The position numbers and the translations under genes are program-made. The notes under the pieces were generated by a model. The model saw only the letters and a program-made list of their open reading frames with translations, made no database searches and was not told where the DNA came from. From Coprinellus micaceus (lineage: Eukaryota; Basidiomycota; Agaricomycetes; Agaricales; Psathyrellaceae): a stretch of 64,000 nt of DNA. Where the stretch lies: assembly GCA_951394405.1 (NCBI GenBank), contig OX596339.1, forward strand, positions 1,488,001 to 1,552,000, given 5' to 3'. Position 1 is the first letter of the stretch. Every line of letters begins with the position of its first letter. Shown piece after piece: positions 32,919-44,547 of this stretch.

Positions 32919-35530
32919 CTACAGCTTCGACAGCGTCTTGCCCTTGAACGAGGCCAGCATTGTCCTCTTCGTGATCCTGAAAATAACACCAGGCGGCGGT
33001 CAGTTGCTATGGCACCCGCATCCCGCCAAGATCAATTCAGACGCACCCAGAATGGACAATCGGGGACGGGGTTTTCTTGGGCCCCTCAACCGCAACCCGC
33101 TCTTCCACTGGCACAAACTCACGCTTGCCTTCCCCGACGTAGATCTGCGCAAGAATGAAAATTCAATCAGCACCCTCGATCACTGGAAGGACCATGTGCA
33201 CTTACCTGCCGGGGCCTCCAGATCTTGACCCCTCCTTCCTGGAGCATCATCTGTGCAGAAGGCGGAATGCAAAGGTTAAGTGCCTCGTTGCTACATCGTG
33301 AGGGACAACGCGCCACGCACCTGGCGCCAGTGCGCAAGCCACCCAACCACCCTCGGCACGGCGAACAGCACCGGGAAGAAGTCAAGCGGGAAGCCTGAAT
33401 CCAGTTACATGTTTCGAAAGGGGGTCATTAGATGGATAACGAAACAGGGGCTAGAAGCACAGTGCACTCACCCATTGCACGGTAGATCAGCCCACTGTTG
33501 GCGGAGCATTACAATCCGAAGGAAGATGGGTTCGTGAAAAGGATCATAAATGCCGTGAGTGAGTGCCGCGTGCAAGCTCCGTGCGTACGAAGGGACATTA
33601 CCTCCTGTTCCAATGCAAAGCCAATGTTAGCGCTTTTCCCTCTGGATCAACGACGGTACCCACCAGAAATCGACATTAGGCGCCAACTTCCTGCTCGTAA
33701 AGTAGTCATCCTTCATCGCGGCTTCGTGGAGCGCCATGGCAGTCTCCAGAAGTTCATCTTTCCCAGTTCTGCAAAATTTACCACCTCGTTAATACCACGT
33801 CCGCATTGCCAGGCAACCGACACACTTACACTTTGAAGACTTCATCGGCCGTCTTGCGGACGATAAAGGATCGTGGGTCTGACTGCAACAAATGAGTGAC
33901 ATCAGCCAATTTAGTTCGGTGAGGCATTCGAGGCACGCAGCCAGAGGAATTAAATGGAGGGGCATATGAACCCTTCAATCAATATAGGGGAGAGCTGCCA
34001 GACTTACCGTCTTGTATACACGATGTCCAAACCCAGACAGGACCTTCTCTCGTCGCTTGACAGCCTCCAAGAACGCTGGAACATTCTCGGGTCTAGAGAT
34101 GTTCGACACCAAACGTCAGCTAGACTTTCCCACTGCAACGGGAATAGCTAGCATAGAAGGGAGGCTCACTTTCCAATCGAAATAAGCATGCGAATCACAG
34201 CTTCATTGGCACCACCTGTTCATAGCACGGTCGCGTTAATGACTCTTTCTCCATACCCCAGAACGGATGAAGCATGCTTGCACGCAGCAAGTCGGATCAT
34301 CGTGATACGTACCGTGCAAAGGTCCATAAAGCGACGCGCATCCTGACGCTACAGCCGAGTAAGGATCTACGAGGGAGCTTCCCGTTTGGAGAACCGTCGT
34401 AGAGCTCGCGTTCAGCTCGTGGTCAGCATGCAGAAGGAAAAGGACGTCAAGGGCCTTCTCGAGGAAAGGATTCGGGACGTAGTTCTCTTGTCCGGAGTGG
34501 TCGAGTTGGTAAAGGAAACTGCATTGTTCGAAGTGAGGGTGGGTGCATCAGCGATGATCCCGAGGAGAACATATAGACACTCACGAGCCGGTGTAGCTTA
34601 GCCCAGTGGGAGGGGTCACGAAAGCCCTACCCTGGCGAACGCGGTACGCCATCGCAGCCATAGTCGTAGCCTTGCCGATGAGCCTCAGGATCTGCTTGTC
34701 CATGTTCGCCAGGGCCTCCGGCGAGCTTTTAGTAAAGAGCGTTTGTCCTGAACGCACAAGGTCAGCGTCTTGTAAATCTCCCCAGGATAAACCGAGTTAC
34801 CCTGGAGCGAAGGGTTCGCCTCAGCATAGTATGAACCAAGGTACGCGAATGCGCTGGTGAGGATGGCCATTGGATGGGCGTCATATCTACATTTCCCCAG
34901 AGGCACTACTGTCAGTGTCCTGGCCAAAGTGTGAACCAGGATACCACGCACCGGAAGGACCGGAAGAACTGCTCTGCGTCGGAATGCATAACTCCATGGT
35001 GGAGAACCTCTTTCTCGAACAGGGCCGCTTGGTCTTTCGTAGGAAGCGAGCCGTAGAGGAGAAGGTAGGACGTCTCAAGGTGGTTCGAGTGCAGAGCCAG
35101 TTGTTCGATTGGGTATCCTCGGTATCTCAGGACTAGAGGCGGCACAAATAGGGAAGCTCGTGGTCAGGGATCGGAATACGAGAACGTCGGGATGCACACA
35201 CCTCCTGCCTCTCCGTCAATGTACGTGATCTCGCTCCTCATAACAGCGGTGTTCAGGTATCCCTTGTCTGCAATCCGCAGACCCTTGTCCGTCTCATTCT
35301 CCGGCCTCTCGCCCTTCTTGAAGGGAGCCTTGACAACTTTGAAGGCCGTAGCTTGAATGCTGTTATCCGCGATGCTAAATGGGCGACGAGGCACGATGTG
35401 AGCTCGTTAAGCCTTTCAGCCCGTTCGAACCCGGAGGGACGTACGGAATAGTGTACACCTTTCCCGTCCGGTTGTCCTTCACCGTCAAGCTCTCCTGCGG
35501 TGCAGCGTTCTTGTCTCCTGGAAGTCCCAT
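32919..35530 (-). CDS. citrate synthase with peroxisomal signal SKL
   Basis: Sixteen exons on the minus strand: 35530-35445, 35374-35202, 35132-34952, 34886-34801, 34747-34585, 34518-34313, 34215-34170, 34092-34008, 33882-33830, 33768-33664, 33604-33602, 33494-33472, 33394-33321, 33250-33206, 33144-33047 and 32976-32919, giving 494 aa. The catalytic residues are His in [11 protein letters not shown], His in YGPLHGGANEAV and Asp in [14 protein letters not shown]; the GFGHRVYKT motif is also present. The protein resembles bacterial-type and peroxisomal citrate or methylcitrate synthases. It ends FKGKTLSKL, a PTS1 signal, and lacks an obvious mitochondrial presequence. It condenses acetyl-CoA (or propionyl-CoA) with oxaloacetate. 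Exon 11 is a 3-nt micro-exon, needed to give the conserved Ser-Gly after the catalytic Asp. The last intron has a stop 8 nt in, so retaining it would remove SKL. Confidence 0.92.
33602..33604 (-). other. 3-nt micro-exon in citrate synthase
   Basis: GAG on the minus strand lies between acceptor GGAACAG and donor GTAATG. It completes TGG (Trp) and starts AGT (Ser), so the protein reads [15 protein letters not shown] branch-like GCTAAC lies upstream. Skipping it still keeps the frame but replaces Trp-Ser with one Cys, removing the family-invariant Ser beside the catalytic Asp. Confidence 0.7.
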
Positions 35531-37309
35531 CGTCGCCGTTCGAAGAAAGCGGGTAATCGGGAAGATATGGGAGAAGCTAAACCCAAAATCCGAGGTTTAA
35601 GACAAGAAGGATGTGGCCAGGAAGCTACGAGGATCAAGCTGTGATTCTGTGCCCTCCGGTAACTGCAAAAGCTTGACCGTATCAGCCCTACACCAGGTAT
35701 ATGCGCTGTGTGTGAAGCGGCGTACCGGTTGACTTGATACTTTGGTCCCTCCGCCTGGTGAGTTCTTGCGAGTAGAAAACTGTGAAGCGCGATGATTATG
35801 GTCTGGGGTAACTATCACATGGAATTGACCCTTTGTATAGTCCCCGTTAGGCTCTACTGACGACACCGGACGGGCGCGTATTCCGTACTTTATGGACTGC
35901 TTTGCCCAAATAATCTACTGGGGCGCATCGTCCAAGCAATTCATTGGGGGCGTAAAACGAGCCGAGGTCAGGAGGTGCGGAAGATTGGGGTGTGCTCGTC
36001 GCTGTGCGGAACAGCGAGCTCTCCGTCCTGACGTCATGGTCATCGACTTTTGATGGCGGTCAGCGACCGTCGGCAGCTAGCCACTGACCAGTCGCCGACT
36101 CTCGTTGACCGGTCACTGACCGTCGTCGACCGACGACGACGACGATTACAACCAACGTTCCTCACTGTCCTCGACCACGTCTCTTAGCCCCATTTCGTTG
36201 CATGCTGTGGTCGTGCTAACCGCCAGCAGCAACGTTTCTTGCCCGTCCTCTGCCCAACAGAGCGCATACAGTCCAACTGCTCATCCATCATGGAGCATTT
36301 CAAATTGACTTCAGCTCGGTCATTTACTTGAAGGTGAGCTTCTGATAAACATATCGCTCGTTGATATGTTCCGAGGCCTTAAAATATTCAGAGGAGCCGC
36401 CCTATCACCATCAAGAGGTTTGTGGAAAGCCTCTGCGCTGTGAGCGAAGGGGCAGGCTTCTCGCTGCTTTTCAGCAAGGCAGATGGTTTTGCTGGACGAT
36501 AGAGATACCATTTAAACCCTCCTCTCTATGCGCAACCACGCCGTGGGACGCGGGGATTCTCCTTGGAGAGGGGGAGAGCGAGGTGGGGCAGTTGACGCTT
36601 CAATTTCGCACCCGGTCGTAGGGACAATGGGTCCGACTTTCCGATATCCTCGCTAACACAACGACGGTCCCTTGGAATCGAGGTCAGGTGAAAGTCGTAC
36701 CGTACGAAAGCTCGTCCAAAGGCTCAGAAGAGATCCCAACTCTCCCGCTTCGTGGTCGACTCGAACACACCTTCCAAGCCTTTGCCCAGACCGCAAATCA
36801 TGCCTTAGCCCTCCAAAAATGTCGAAGCGACTCCTCGACATCATTTTCTCTCGCCACACTGCTATTCTTCCCCAATGTTCTCCAGAAATATCCCGCATGC
36901 CCTGGCAAACGTGCGCCTGTCCTAACAGCAAAAGAATACTTGACAAGGGTTCTCGCTTGAGGGCAAGAACCGGTGTGCCCTCCTGGCACCCTGTTCTCTT
37001 GGCCCCATTTGGGTGCCGGGACCCATAGCACCCCACAGCATGGTCACACAACTTTCCTGATCTAGCGTTCATCCATCCATCATACTTACGCTCCTCCTGT
37101 CTTCCTATATTCCCAGATCACACAGTGGTAGCAGGCAATCTCGGGAGCCCACATGCTTCTTTTTTACATATCTCCTCGAACGATAAAAATATAAGAACCA
37201 GAAGAAGCATGAAAAGAAAACGTCCGCCTCTCCACCCGAACCGCGACTCTGGCTGACTCTGTGCTCGTCTACCAAACGCTTCAGGCCTTGACGCGACGCG
37301 ACGAACAGT
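35531..37309. other. divergent promoter region of citrate synthase and permease
   Basis: No gene is supported over 1.8 kb. It holds a perfect CRE-type palindrome TGACGTCA (36029-36036) and a run of short related motifs (TGACC, GGTCA, GTCGAC) at 36060-36155. One of these is an 8-bp palindrome, GACCGGTC. Confidence 0.55.
36029..36036. promoter_or_regulatory. CRE-type palindrome TGACGTCA
   Basis: This is a consensus site for ATF/CREB-class bZIP factors. It lies 499 bp upstream of the citrate synthase ATG and 1.27 kb upstream of the permease ATG. The assignment rests on the motif only. Confidence 0.35.
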
Positions 37310-39551
37310 ATGTCTGAAGCGACGCCCAAGATTCCCTTCGGCGAGAGATTGAAGAGCGTTTCGCTGATCTTCGCGTGAGTTCTCGATGCCCACAGTGAGA
37401 GTTCTTATCTGACGGTCAAACCAGGTGTGGTACTGCCCTCTTCTCTGATGGTACGCTCGACTTGCAGCCCCACAGAACTCGAGTAACCCCAGTTGTGCAA
37501 AGGCTACGCGAACGGTGTTATCGGAAGTGGTGCGTAAACCTCGTTAATGCTCGAGAGGCTCAAGGCTGACCAGCGCTTCCATAGTCAACACCTGTGCGTT
37601 GCACGTCTCTACTTACCGTTGAGAAATTGTATGTTGATTTGGCCAAGTGTTGACTAGGATCTATGGTTCGGAAGCGCTGAGCAAGCATGCGTATAGTCGC
37701 ACGTTGAGCAGTCTTGCGTTCGCCGGCACTGTGGTTGGAATGCTCCTCTTCGGTGAGTCCATGCCTGGAACCATGTTTCAATTGGGATCATCTAACGCCG
37801 CGCTGTCTAGGCTACCTCTCCGACAAAATTGGACGTAAATTCGGAATGGTAAGCTCTTCATGCATAGCTGAGTGAGAGATCGTGCATATAAACTTGGCTG
37901 TGTATAGATGACCGCCACGGCCATCGTTGTCGTTTTCTCCGGCCTGTCAGCGGCATCCTCTGGTGCTAATGGAAGCGTTGGCGGCATGCTCGCTATGCTG
38001 AGCGCGATGCGATTCCTCCTCGGTATCGGTGTCGGTGCGGAGTATCCCTGCGGCTCGGTCTCTGCTTCAGAGCAATCCGAAGAGAGCGGTATCAGCAAGA
38101 AGGCACAGCACAGGTGGTTCACGCTTGCGACAAGTGCGTAGATCATACCCTTCAGACTACTTGCGTCGATAGACGGAGTCAACTTACTGCCGCTTACATC
38201 CTTCTAGACTCTATGATCGACTTCGGCTTCGTCGTTTCCGCGTTCGTCCCTCTGGTCCTGTTCTGGATTTTCGGAAACAACCACCTTCGTGCGGTCTGGC
38301 GTCTGTCGCTGGGGCTGGGTATGATCCCTGCTGCGGCCGTGTTCCTGTGGCGGCTAAGAATGGAAGAGCCAGCGAGGTACAAGAAGGATTCGATGAAGCA
38401 CACCAAGATCCCGTATACCTTGATCTTGAAGAGGTACTGGGTGTCTTTGGCGGCCATCTCGTTCGTTTGGTAAGTGAATATGTTATTATGTGCTTCCAAC
38501 GACGTCGTTTAAGGGCCGCCCAATGAATAGGTTCCTGTACGACATTATCGTATACCCTTTTGGTATCTTCTCTTCTATCATCGTCGATAAGTGAGTGGAC
38601 CTCAGTATCTGTTCTATTTTCTACACTGGTGGCTTACCCATTCGCCTAGCATCACTGGCGGAACCTCTGACCTCCAAGTCGTGTTTGGATGGAATGTTGT
38701 TATCAAGTTAGTCCCGGGGTTGGGCTGCATCTTATCTACTCTTGTTGACACTGTCACAGCCTGTTCTATATGCCTGGAACTCTCATCGGCGCTTTCATCG
38801 TTGACTACCTCGGACCCAAGTACACCATGGTGAGTGTCACTGTCGGGATCTCAAAATTTGTACTACCCAGGTCTGACGTCTCGTCCTGTCTCCATAGATC
38901 ACTGGCCTAGTGCTTCAAGCCATCATTGGTTTCATCATGAGTGGCCTCTACAAGCAACTCACGTCCAAGATCGCCGGCTTCGCAGTCGTGTACGGTATCT
39001 TCTTGAGCTTCGGTGAACTGGGTACGCCTTGACCCTTCCCTACTTGATTTCTTATTCTGAAACCTTGAAGGCCCTGGAAACTGCCTCGGTCTCCTAGCGA
39101 GTAAGACCAGTCCAACCGCTATCCGTGGCCAGTACTACGGCGCCGCCGCTGCCGTCGGAAAGGTTGGCGCTTTCGTCGGCACTTGGATGTTCCCGCCTAT
39201 CATCGAAGCATTTGGTGGCTCAGCGTCCACTAGGGGAAACACCGGACCCTTCTGGATCGCCAGCGGTCTCGCGCTTCTCAGTGCCCTCGTCGTTTTCCTT
39301 TTCGTTACCCCCCTCAGCCACGATGGAATGGAACAGGAGGATCGTGCCGTAAGTCACCCTCCAGACTATCTAACGCACTTTGGTCCATCTACTAACATGT
39401 CTTTGCCTTTGTCCAGTTCCGTCAGTACCTCGAGGACAATGGTTTCGACACCTCTGCCATGGGTCTTCCCGAGTACCAATCCGAGACTTCTTCCATCGAG
39501 GTCGACGATAAGAAGTCGTCTGAAAAGGTGGAGACTACGGCGGTCGTCTGA
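37310..39551 (+). CDS. MFS glycerophosphoinositol permease (Git1-like)
   Basis: Fourteen exons: 37310-37374, 37425-37450, 37503-37529, 37585-37593, 37648-37752, 37811-37848, 37908-38133, 38208-38469, 38531-38590, 38650-38706, 38760-38829, 38898-39021, 39071-39348 and 39417-39551, giving 493 aa. It has the 12-helix MFS plan with the signature [14 protein letters not shown] in loop 2-3 and [16 protein letters not shown] in helix 4. [18 protein letters not shown] and the tail match the Git1 group of glycerophosphodiester permeases within the phosphate:H+ symporter family. It likely imports glycerophosphoinositol or glycerophosphocholine at the plasma membrane; inorganic phosphate is the alternative substrate. 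The first four exons are tiny (65, 26, 27 and 9 nt). Confidence 0.88.
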
Positions 39552-39873
39552 GTCAATACGGCAATCCACTTCTCCATACCTACTCTACGATTTGTTTTAC
39601 TGCACGCGAACCCCTACGGGCTATAAGCGCTTCAGCCGGCTCGAGCGGCTTGGAATGATTTACGACGATACGTTTCGACTCATGTACTACTTACGAATAT
39701 CTCTCTCGCGTCTTACCCTCTCGATCCTCAGGCTTGCCCCTTTGCGCCGAGTACGATGACATGTTCGAGGAGACAGGGGCAGCAGTTCCTTTTCCGGTCG
39801 AAATTTTGCCTAAACAGGACCTGATTCAATTCACAGTCTGCTCTTGTCTCTTGACCGCCATATCGAACCAGCA
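39552..39873. other. short intergenic gap
   Basis: 322 bp between the permease stop and the Pcc1 start. No gene or motif of note. Confidence 0.5.
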
Positions 39874-40476
39874 ATGTCCTCAGATCGCGACACCGTCGAC
39901 CCGTCCTGGCACACTGCGTCAGTCCTTTCTCAACACGTCTTCCACCTCACGCAAAGCTGAATGAAGGTCGACAATCTACGCCCTTCCCTCCCTGCAATCG
40001 ACCCCGACACACTATCTCACTCTGCACCTGCGGGGACCCTTTCGTACCACTACCACCTCTGTGGCTAGGACTATCAAAGTGCCTTTTGCAAACCCGGAGC
40101 ACGCGTTAATCGCGAAGCAGGTTATCGAGGTGGACGCTGAACTGAACCCAAGCGCTGTGAAGAGGACGTTATCAGTTGATGGGGAGAATCTGATCGCGTA
40201 TGTCCCTTCACTTCGTTTGCTTTGTTTCCCTATATATTTATCTGACATACCTTCTCTCTCGTTGCTGAACCTTTCCCGTGTACTGCCTATCCTACTGGGT
40301 GTTGTCGTGCGTTTATTTGTCCGTCCGCGTTTGACAGTGTCTTCAACACATCGACCATCCGACTCGCCCGACTGACGGCCAACGCCTTTCTTGAAAACGT
40401 CGATCTTGTGGTCAGAACGCTCCACCAGTTTGGGGAGGATGCAGAAGCGAATAAGACGACGACGACTACAATCTGA
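39874..40476 (+). CDS. PCC1: KEOPS/EKC complex subunit Pcc1
   Basis: Three exons, 39874-39917, 40069-40197 and 40338-40476, giving 103 aa, the usual Pcc1 length. After MSSDRDTVDPSWHT comes the Pcc1 fold: TIKVPFANPEHALIAKQVIE, VKRTLSVDGENLIAVFN and STIRLARLTANAFLENVD. Pcc1 dimerises the KEOPS complex with Kae1, Bud32 and Cgi121, which makes the t6A modification on tRNAs reading ANN codons. The first intron (151 nt) is long for this genome. The gene is convergent with the PA2G4-like gene, with 206 bp between the stops. Confidence 0.92.
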
Positions 40477-40682
40477 ACAAAATATCACAAAGTTACCAAA
40501 CCTTCCATCCGCTCGACTGAGCACGCTTCGGTCTTGAGACTAGAAGACCAAAGGGTAAATATATAGTGATAAAGCAAGAAGCCCGCGACGCGAAGACCAA
40601 AGCAGCACAGTAAGCATGAGTCTTTTTAATATTCTTCTTCTCCCCGTCCCTAGTTCATACTACATGCACGTCCATATGCGGC

Positions 40683-42282
40683 CTAAGCCTCAGCTGGGGC
40701 AGCATCAGCAGCATCTCCCTCCGTCTTCTTGGCAGCCTTCTTTTTGCTCTTCTTGTTCTCGCGGAGGGGCTTGGCAAGGGCAGCCTTCAGCTCCTCGTCG
40801 GCAACCTCTTTCTCGGTCTTGACAAGCTCGGGCTTGTACCACACTGGGGGAGTACTGATGAGCGAGGGACCGCCAGGGAGGAGGGCAATGGTGAAGTGGA
40901 AGCCGGCGACGAAGGTGTTAGCTGGGGTATAGACAACCTCGTAAGGCTTGACGAGAGAGTGCTGAACAGCCTCCTGGAGACCCATACGCGACCGCTTCTC
41001 GTCCTCTAAAACGCGGATGTTGAAGGGGAAAGAACCAGCCTTCTTCTGGACCTCAGAGAAGACGGCACGGGAGTTCTTCATTTTAAGTTGGTAGGTGACG
41101 GTGGAATCACGCTGGTAGATGGACGTCCGGGTGTCTTCGACACGAGCCTAGAAGTGAGCGGAAAAAGACGTAACATTAGCCTCTGTGGGACCATGTGGGA
41201 AGACCAAGAGATTGTGCTGACCTTGCCATCTTCACTCGAAGCAACGAGGATGTCGATACCGTAGACCTCACCCTCAGCAAAGGTGGCGGCCTCAAAATCG
41301 CGCTTCTGACCCTCACTGGGGTTGAGGATGATGCGCTTCTTGCCATCGATGACATTCTGGGTCTGCTGGCACGAAAGCATGCCTTTAAAGATCATCCAGA
41401 CGCGTTAATAACGCGACATCAAACCAACACGGGATAACAACGTACCCTCGACAGGCTTGCAGTCAAACTGAGCAGCAGATCGGCCAACGATCTCGGTCAC
41501 ATTCCAGTTCTTGTTGCCAGCCTTGACGGTTCGCATGGCTGCCTCAGCAGCAGTGTAGGCGGCCTTAATAACATCTGCACGGCGGCCAGTAACGGGGTTC
41601 GAGGCATCCGCACCAACGACAATGGTCTCAGCGGAAATGGACGCGTAGCCATCGATTTGAGCTCCAAGCTGGATCTTGACGACGTCGTCCTTTGCGAGAG
41701 TCTTGGACGCCTCGGGGTCGGAACTGAATAGTTAGGTCAGGATTTACTTGGGTGGGGTAAATGGTGGGGCAGTGGGGCGCACGCGATGGGAGAGAAGTGC
41801 GCGACGGTATTGTTGACGGAAACGGAAGTAGGGAACGCGATTCCTGTGAACGACATATCCCCCTTCGCTCAGTATTGTTCAGGAAAGCGTAGAGAAATGC
41901 TGCGCACCCTTGGTGACCTTGACGCCCTTCACAGGCTTGTTGTAGACGGCGGCAGTGCCGGCTTCGATGAGCTTGTCGCCCTCAATGCAGAGATCGATCA
42001 CTTTAGCGCCCTCGACGGCGAGCTCAATGAGCTTCTTGGTGACATTGCTGACGATCTCAGCAGCGGTCTAGAAGACAGAACAAACGGCAGACTCCTCGTC
42101 AGCGATAAATCCTTCACGCAGCTTTTTGATTGGGCTCGACGATGAAAAATGATGATGATATCGAGGCTCGAGATCGCGAGGAGATTGCGCACCTTGTATT
42201 TGGTGATATCAGCCTCAGCGAGACCAGCAGCGGGCTTGGCTTCGGTGGTGGGGGCGGTGGTGGGCTTCTCGGTGTCGGACAT
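40683..42282 (-). CDS. PA2G4/EBP1-like protein (methionine aminopeptidase fold)
   Basis: Six exons on the minus strand: 42282-42193, 42067-41908, 41843-41783, 41723-41446, 41382-41222 and 41147-40683, giving 404 aa. The body is the pita-bread fold of the type II methionine aminopeptidase family (GIAFPTSVSVNNTVAHFSPI, DDVVKIQLGAQIDGYASI, QNVIDGKKRIILNPSEG, NIRVLEDEKRSRMGLQEA). The gene ends in a Lys-rich tail (RENKKSKKKAAKKTEGD), typical of PA2G4/Ebp1 and S. pombe Cdb4. These proteins lack full metal ligands and are not active peptidases; they bind ribosomes and RNA. Gln replaces the Asp usually found near the first metal ligand (KIQLGAQ). Good match over the whole length. Confidence 0.9.
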
Positions 42283-42584
42283 GGTGAGGAGATGGAGGTG
42301 GTGAGGAGGAAAGGAGAATGCGACTCGTTCGCCGGGACCGATTGGCCCAGGCAGGCATCAACGTCAATTTCCTTATCGGGAATGCCAGTGACGTCGAGTA
42401 CGACAATGAACGGGGTGTCGAGAACAAGAAAGCGGGTATATAGTATATGTTCCAGGGCGGAAGGCAAAGGAGAACGATAGTGAGGGTATATATACAACAA
42501 TCAAATTAAAGGGGGAATAAAGGGCGCACCAGCGCACAGAACAGTACAATAATACACGGTCGGTAAAGATGCAGCTGGGAAAAG
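42283..42584. other. short intergenic gap
   Basis: This is the promoter of the PA2G4-like gene and the 3' flank of the methyltransferase gene. Nothing further is seen. Confidence 0.5.
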
Positions 42585-44547
42585 TCATGATGCTTTCTTC
42601 GCGACGAAAACGCGTACCGACCGACATAGGTCGTTCGAGTCGTGATGCATTTTCTGTGGTGGGTCTTGGTCCTGTGACAGGCCGCGATCCTTTTCAAATT
42701 CACCGCGCCACTTGCGGCATTCGGGCTTGTCTCCAGGTGTTTCGGGCCATGAGAGGGATATGCCCATCCTATCCCGCATGCTTATTCGATCAGTCATGTC
42801 GCTAGTTGATGCGTCAGTATATTTTTTGGGAGAGAATTTCAAACGACGCACTTGAGCCAACTGTTCCAATCCCTATCGAACAAGTGGTGCAGGCTAACGT
42901 CTGAGTTGAGGTATTGGTCCATGTATTCTTGGTGGAATAGCTTCTGGTACTCCCGTCGTATCGGATCTTTGCAAGCCGTAATCGTGTTTACGGCCCGACC
43001 CAGGTGCATCGAGGTCCAGCGGGGAACGTCCAGATTTTTGGTGGAGTACATTGACCACACCGTCACGGCGTCCGCCCTACTGGTGGACCGCGGGACGGAG
43101 GTCAGATTTAGGTCGAAAGGAACATCGACTGCGCCGCCAAGCCCACCACGGCTTGAAGGCCTGAATGACTCCGCAGAGTGCCGCGATCGTAGTGGAGGGA
43201 GGGAGTTGCTGTTCGGGGGAAGGGCTACTTGGTATGGTGGGTGCGTCTTGACATCAGAGAAGAATGTCGAGAGATAGAAGGGAAGGATGGATAGAAGTGT
43301 CGGACAGATGAAACGGCTTGACAGTAATGAGTCCCAGGCGGCCTTTATTCGAGTATGGTCTTGAGGGTGCTTCTTCGCCATCGAAATGTCGCTAACCTTA
43401 CTCGATGATAATTGTGACTGGAAAGATGAGTCGGAAGCCAACGTTGCAAGGTGGACTTTAGACGCTGTCCGCCGAGTAAAGCCTTCATACATATTGCGTA
43501 GCGGCGACGACGGCGGTTTCCTCTCCGGCAGGGCGGAATTGGGATCGAGGAATAACATTGGGTTCGACGACTCCGATTGTCCCAGGCTTCGGAATGATAG
43601 GTCGAGATCCGATAGTTTCGGTGACAATGGTGGGTCTGAAGGTAGCGTTGTGCAAGGGAAGATGAGGTCTTCTTCAATGAGCTGCCAAAGGAAATCACTT
43701 GTCAGTATGAATACAGATGACACTGACATATGAGGGCCGTCGTACCTCTAGCACTGCGCCCGGCTTCATCACTCTAGAAACTTCCTATGAAAGGAGGCTT
43801 TGAGCGGGGATGCACCCCGAATTCGGTTTGAAACATACCTCTAGAACAAACTGCCACTGGTTAAGATGCTCCATCAGCCATGCGAGTTACGACAGCGAAC
43901 GATATCTATTATCAACATACCTCGTCTTCTGGAACGCCGAGGCCGATGTAAGCAATGCGTACGAAGTCAAATTGCGAGGATGGGAATGGAAGTCCATCCA
44001 ACCTATCCGTGACGCGATTTCAGCGCGGCCTCACTTCATGCGAGATGAAGACGAACATATTGCCATGAGCCCACTTGACACGGTGGGCGAGATGCCGATA
44101 CTGCTCCAGGTCTTGGAGATTGGGTTGTATCCTTGCGATGTCAAACCCCACAATGGTGCTGGACTGAGGACACGAGTCAGTGTGACGGGTTTGTCAGTGG
44201 TGTGTTTGTGTGTGGTCACTCACCGTCCACTGTTTCGCAGCCTCCAGTGCCCAGTAACCTCCCCCACATCCCAGATCCAATACGACTTCTGGCCGGTGAT
44301 CGAAAGAGTGCATCGTTAGGCCGCGGCAGCTGCTGACGAGGAACATGTGTTCCCAAATATCACTACGGTGCGAGTCAGAATGTGCGACGCAGCGAGGGTC
44401 TGCTGCAACGCACTAATCTACCATCCCATTGGAATAGTCCAACGGGTAAGGGACCTCTCCCTGCTTCCTTCGTCGTTGTCTAGCGTTGAGGAGCTTGTCC
44501 TGAACGTCCTTCTCGACGTTGCCGACCACCGGGGGAGTAGCCGTCAT
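42585..44547 (-). CDS. SAM-dependent methyltransferase with long insertion
   Basis: Eight exons on the minus strand: 44547-44414, 44362-44224, 44163-44057, 44002-43921, 43856-43839, 43784-43746, 43681-42852 and 42801-42585, giving 521 aa. Rossmann-type motifs occur in order: motif I VVLDLGCGGGYWALEAA, then TIVGFDIARIQPNL, LPFPSSQFDFVRIAYIGLG and VSRVMKPGAVLELIEEDLIF. About 210 residues of Ser/Pro-rich sequence follow before Trp-containing C-terminal segments. The final strand is DLCRSVRVFVAKKAS, the usual last strand of these enzymes. The substrate is unknown; the layout is one seen in agaricomycete methyltransferases of uncharacterised role. One exon is only 18 nt. The last join (42852 to 42801) is chosen because it restores the C-terminal strand; without it the frame stops early. 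Confidence 0.85.
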
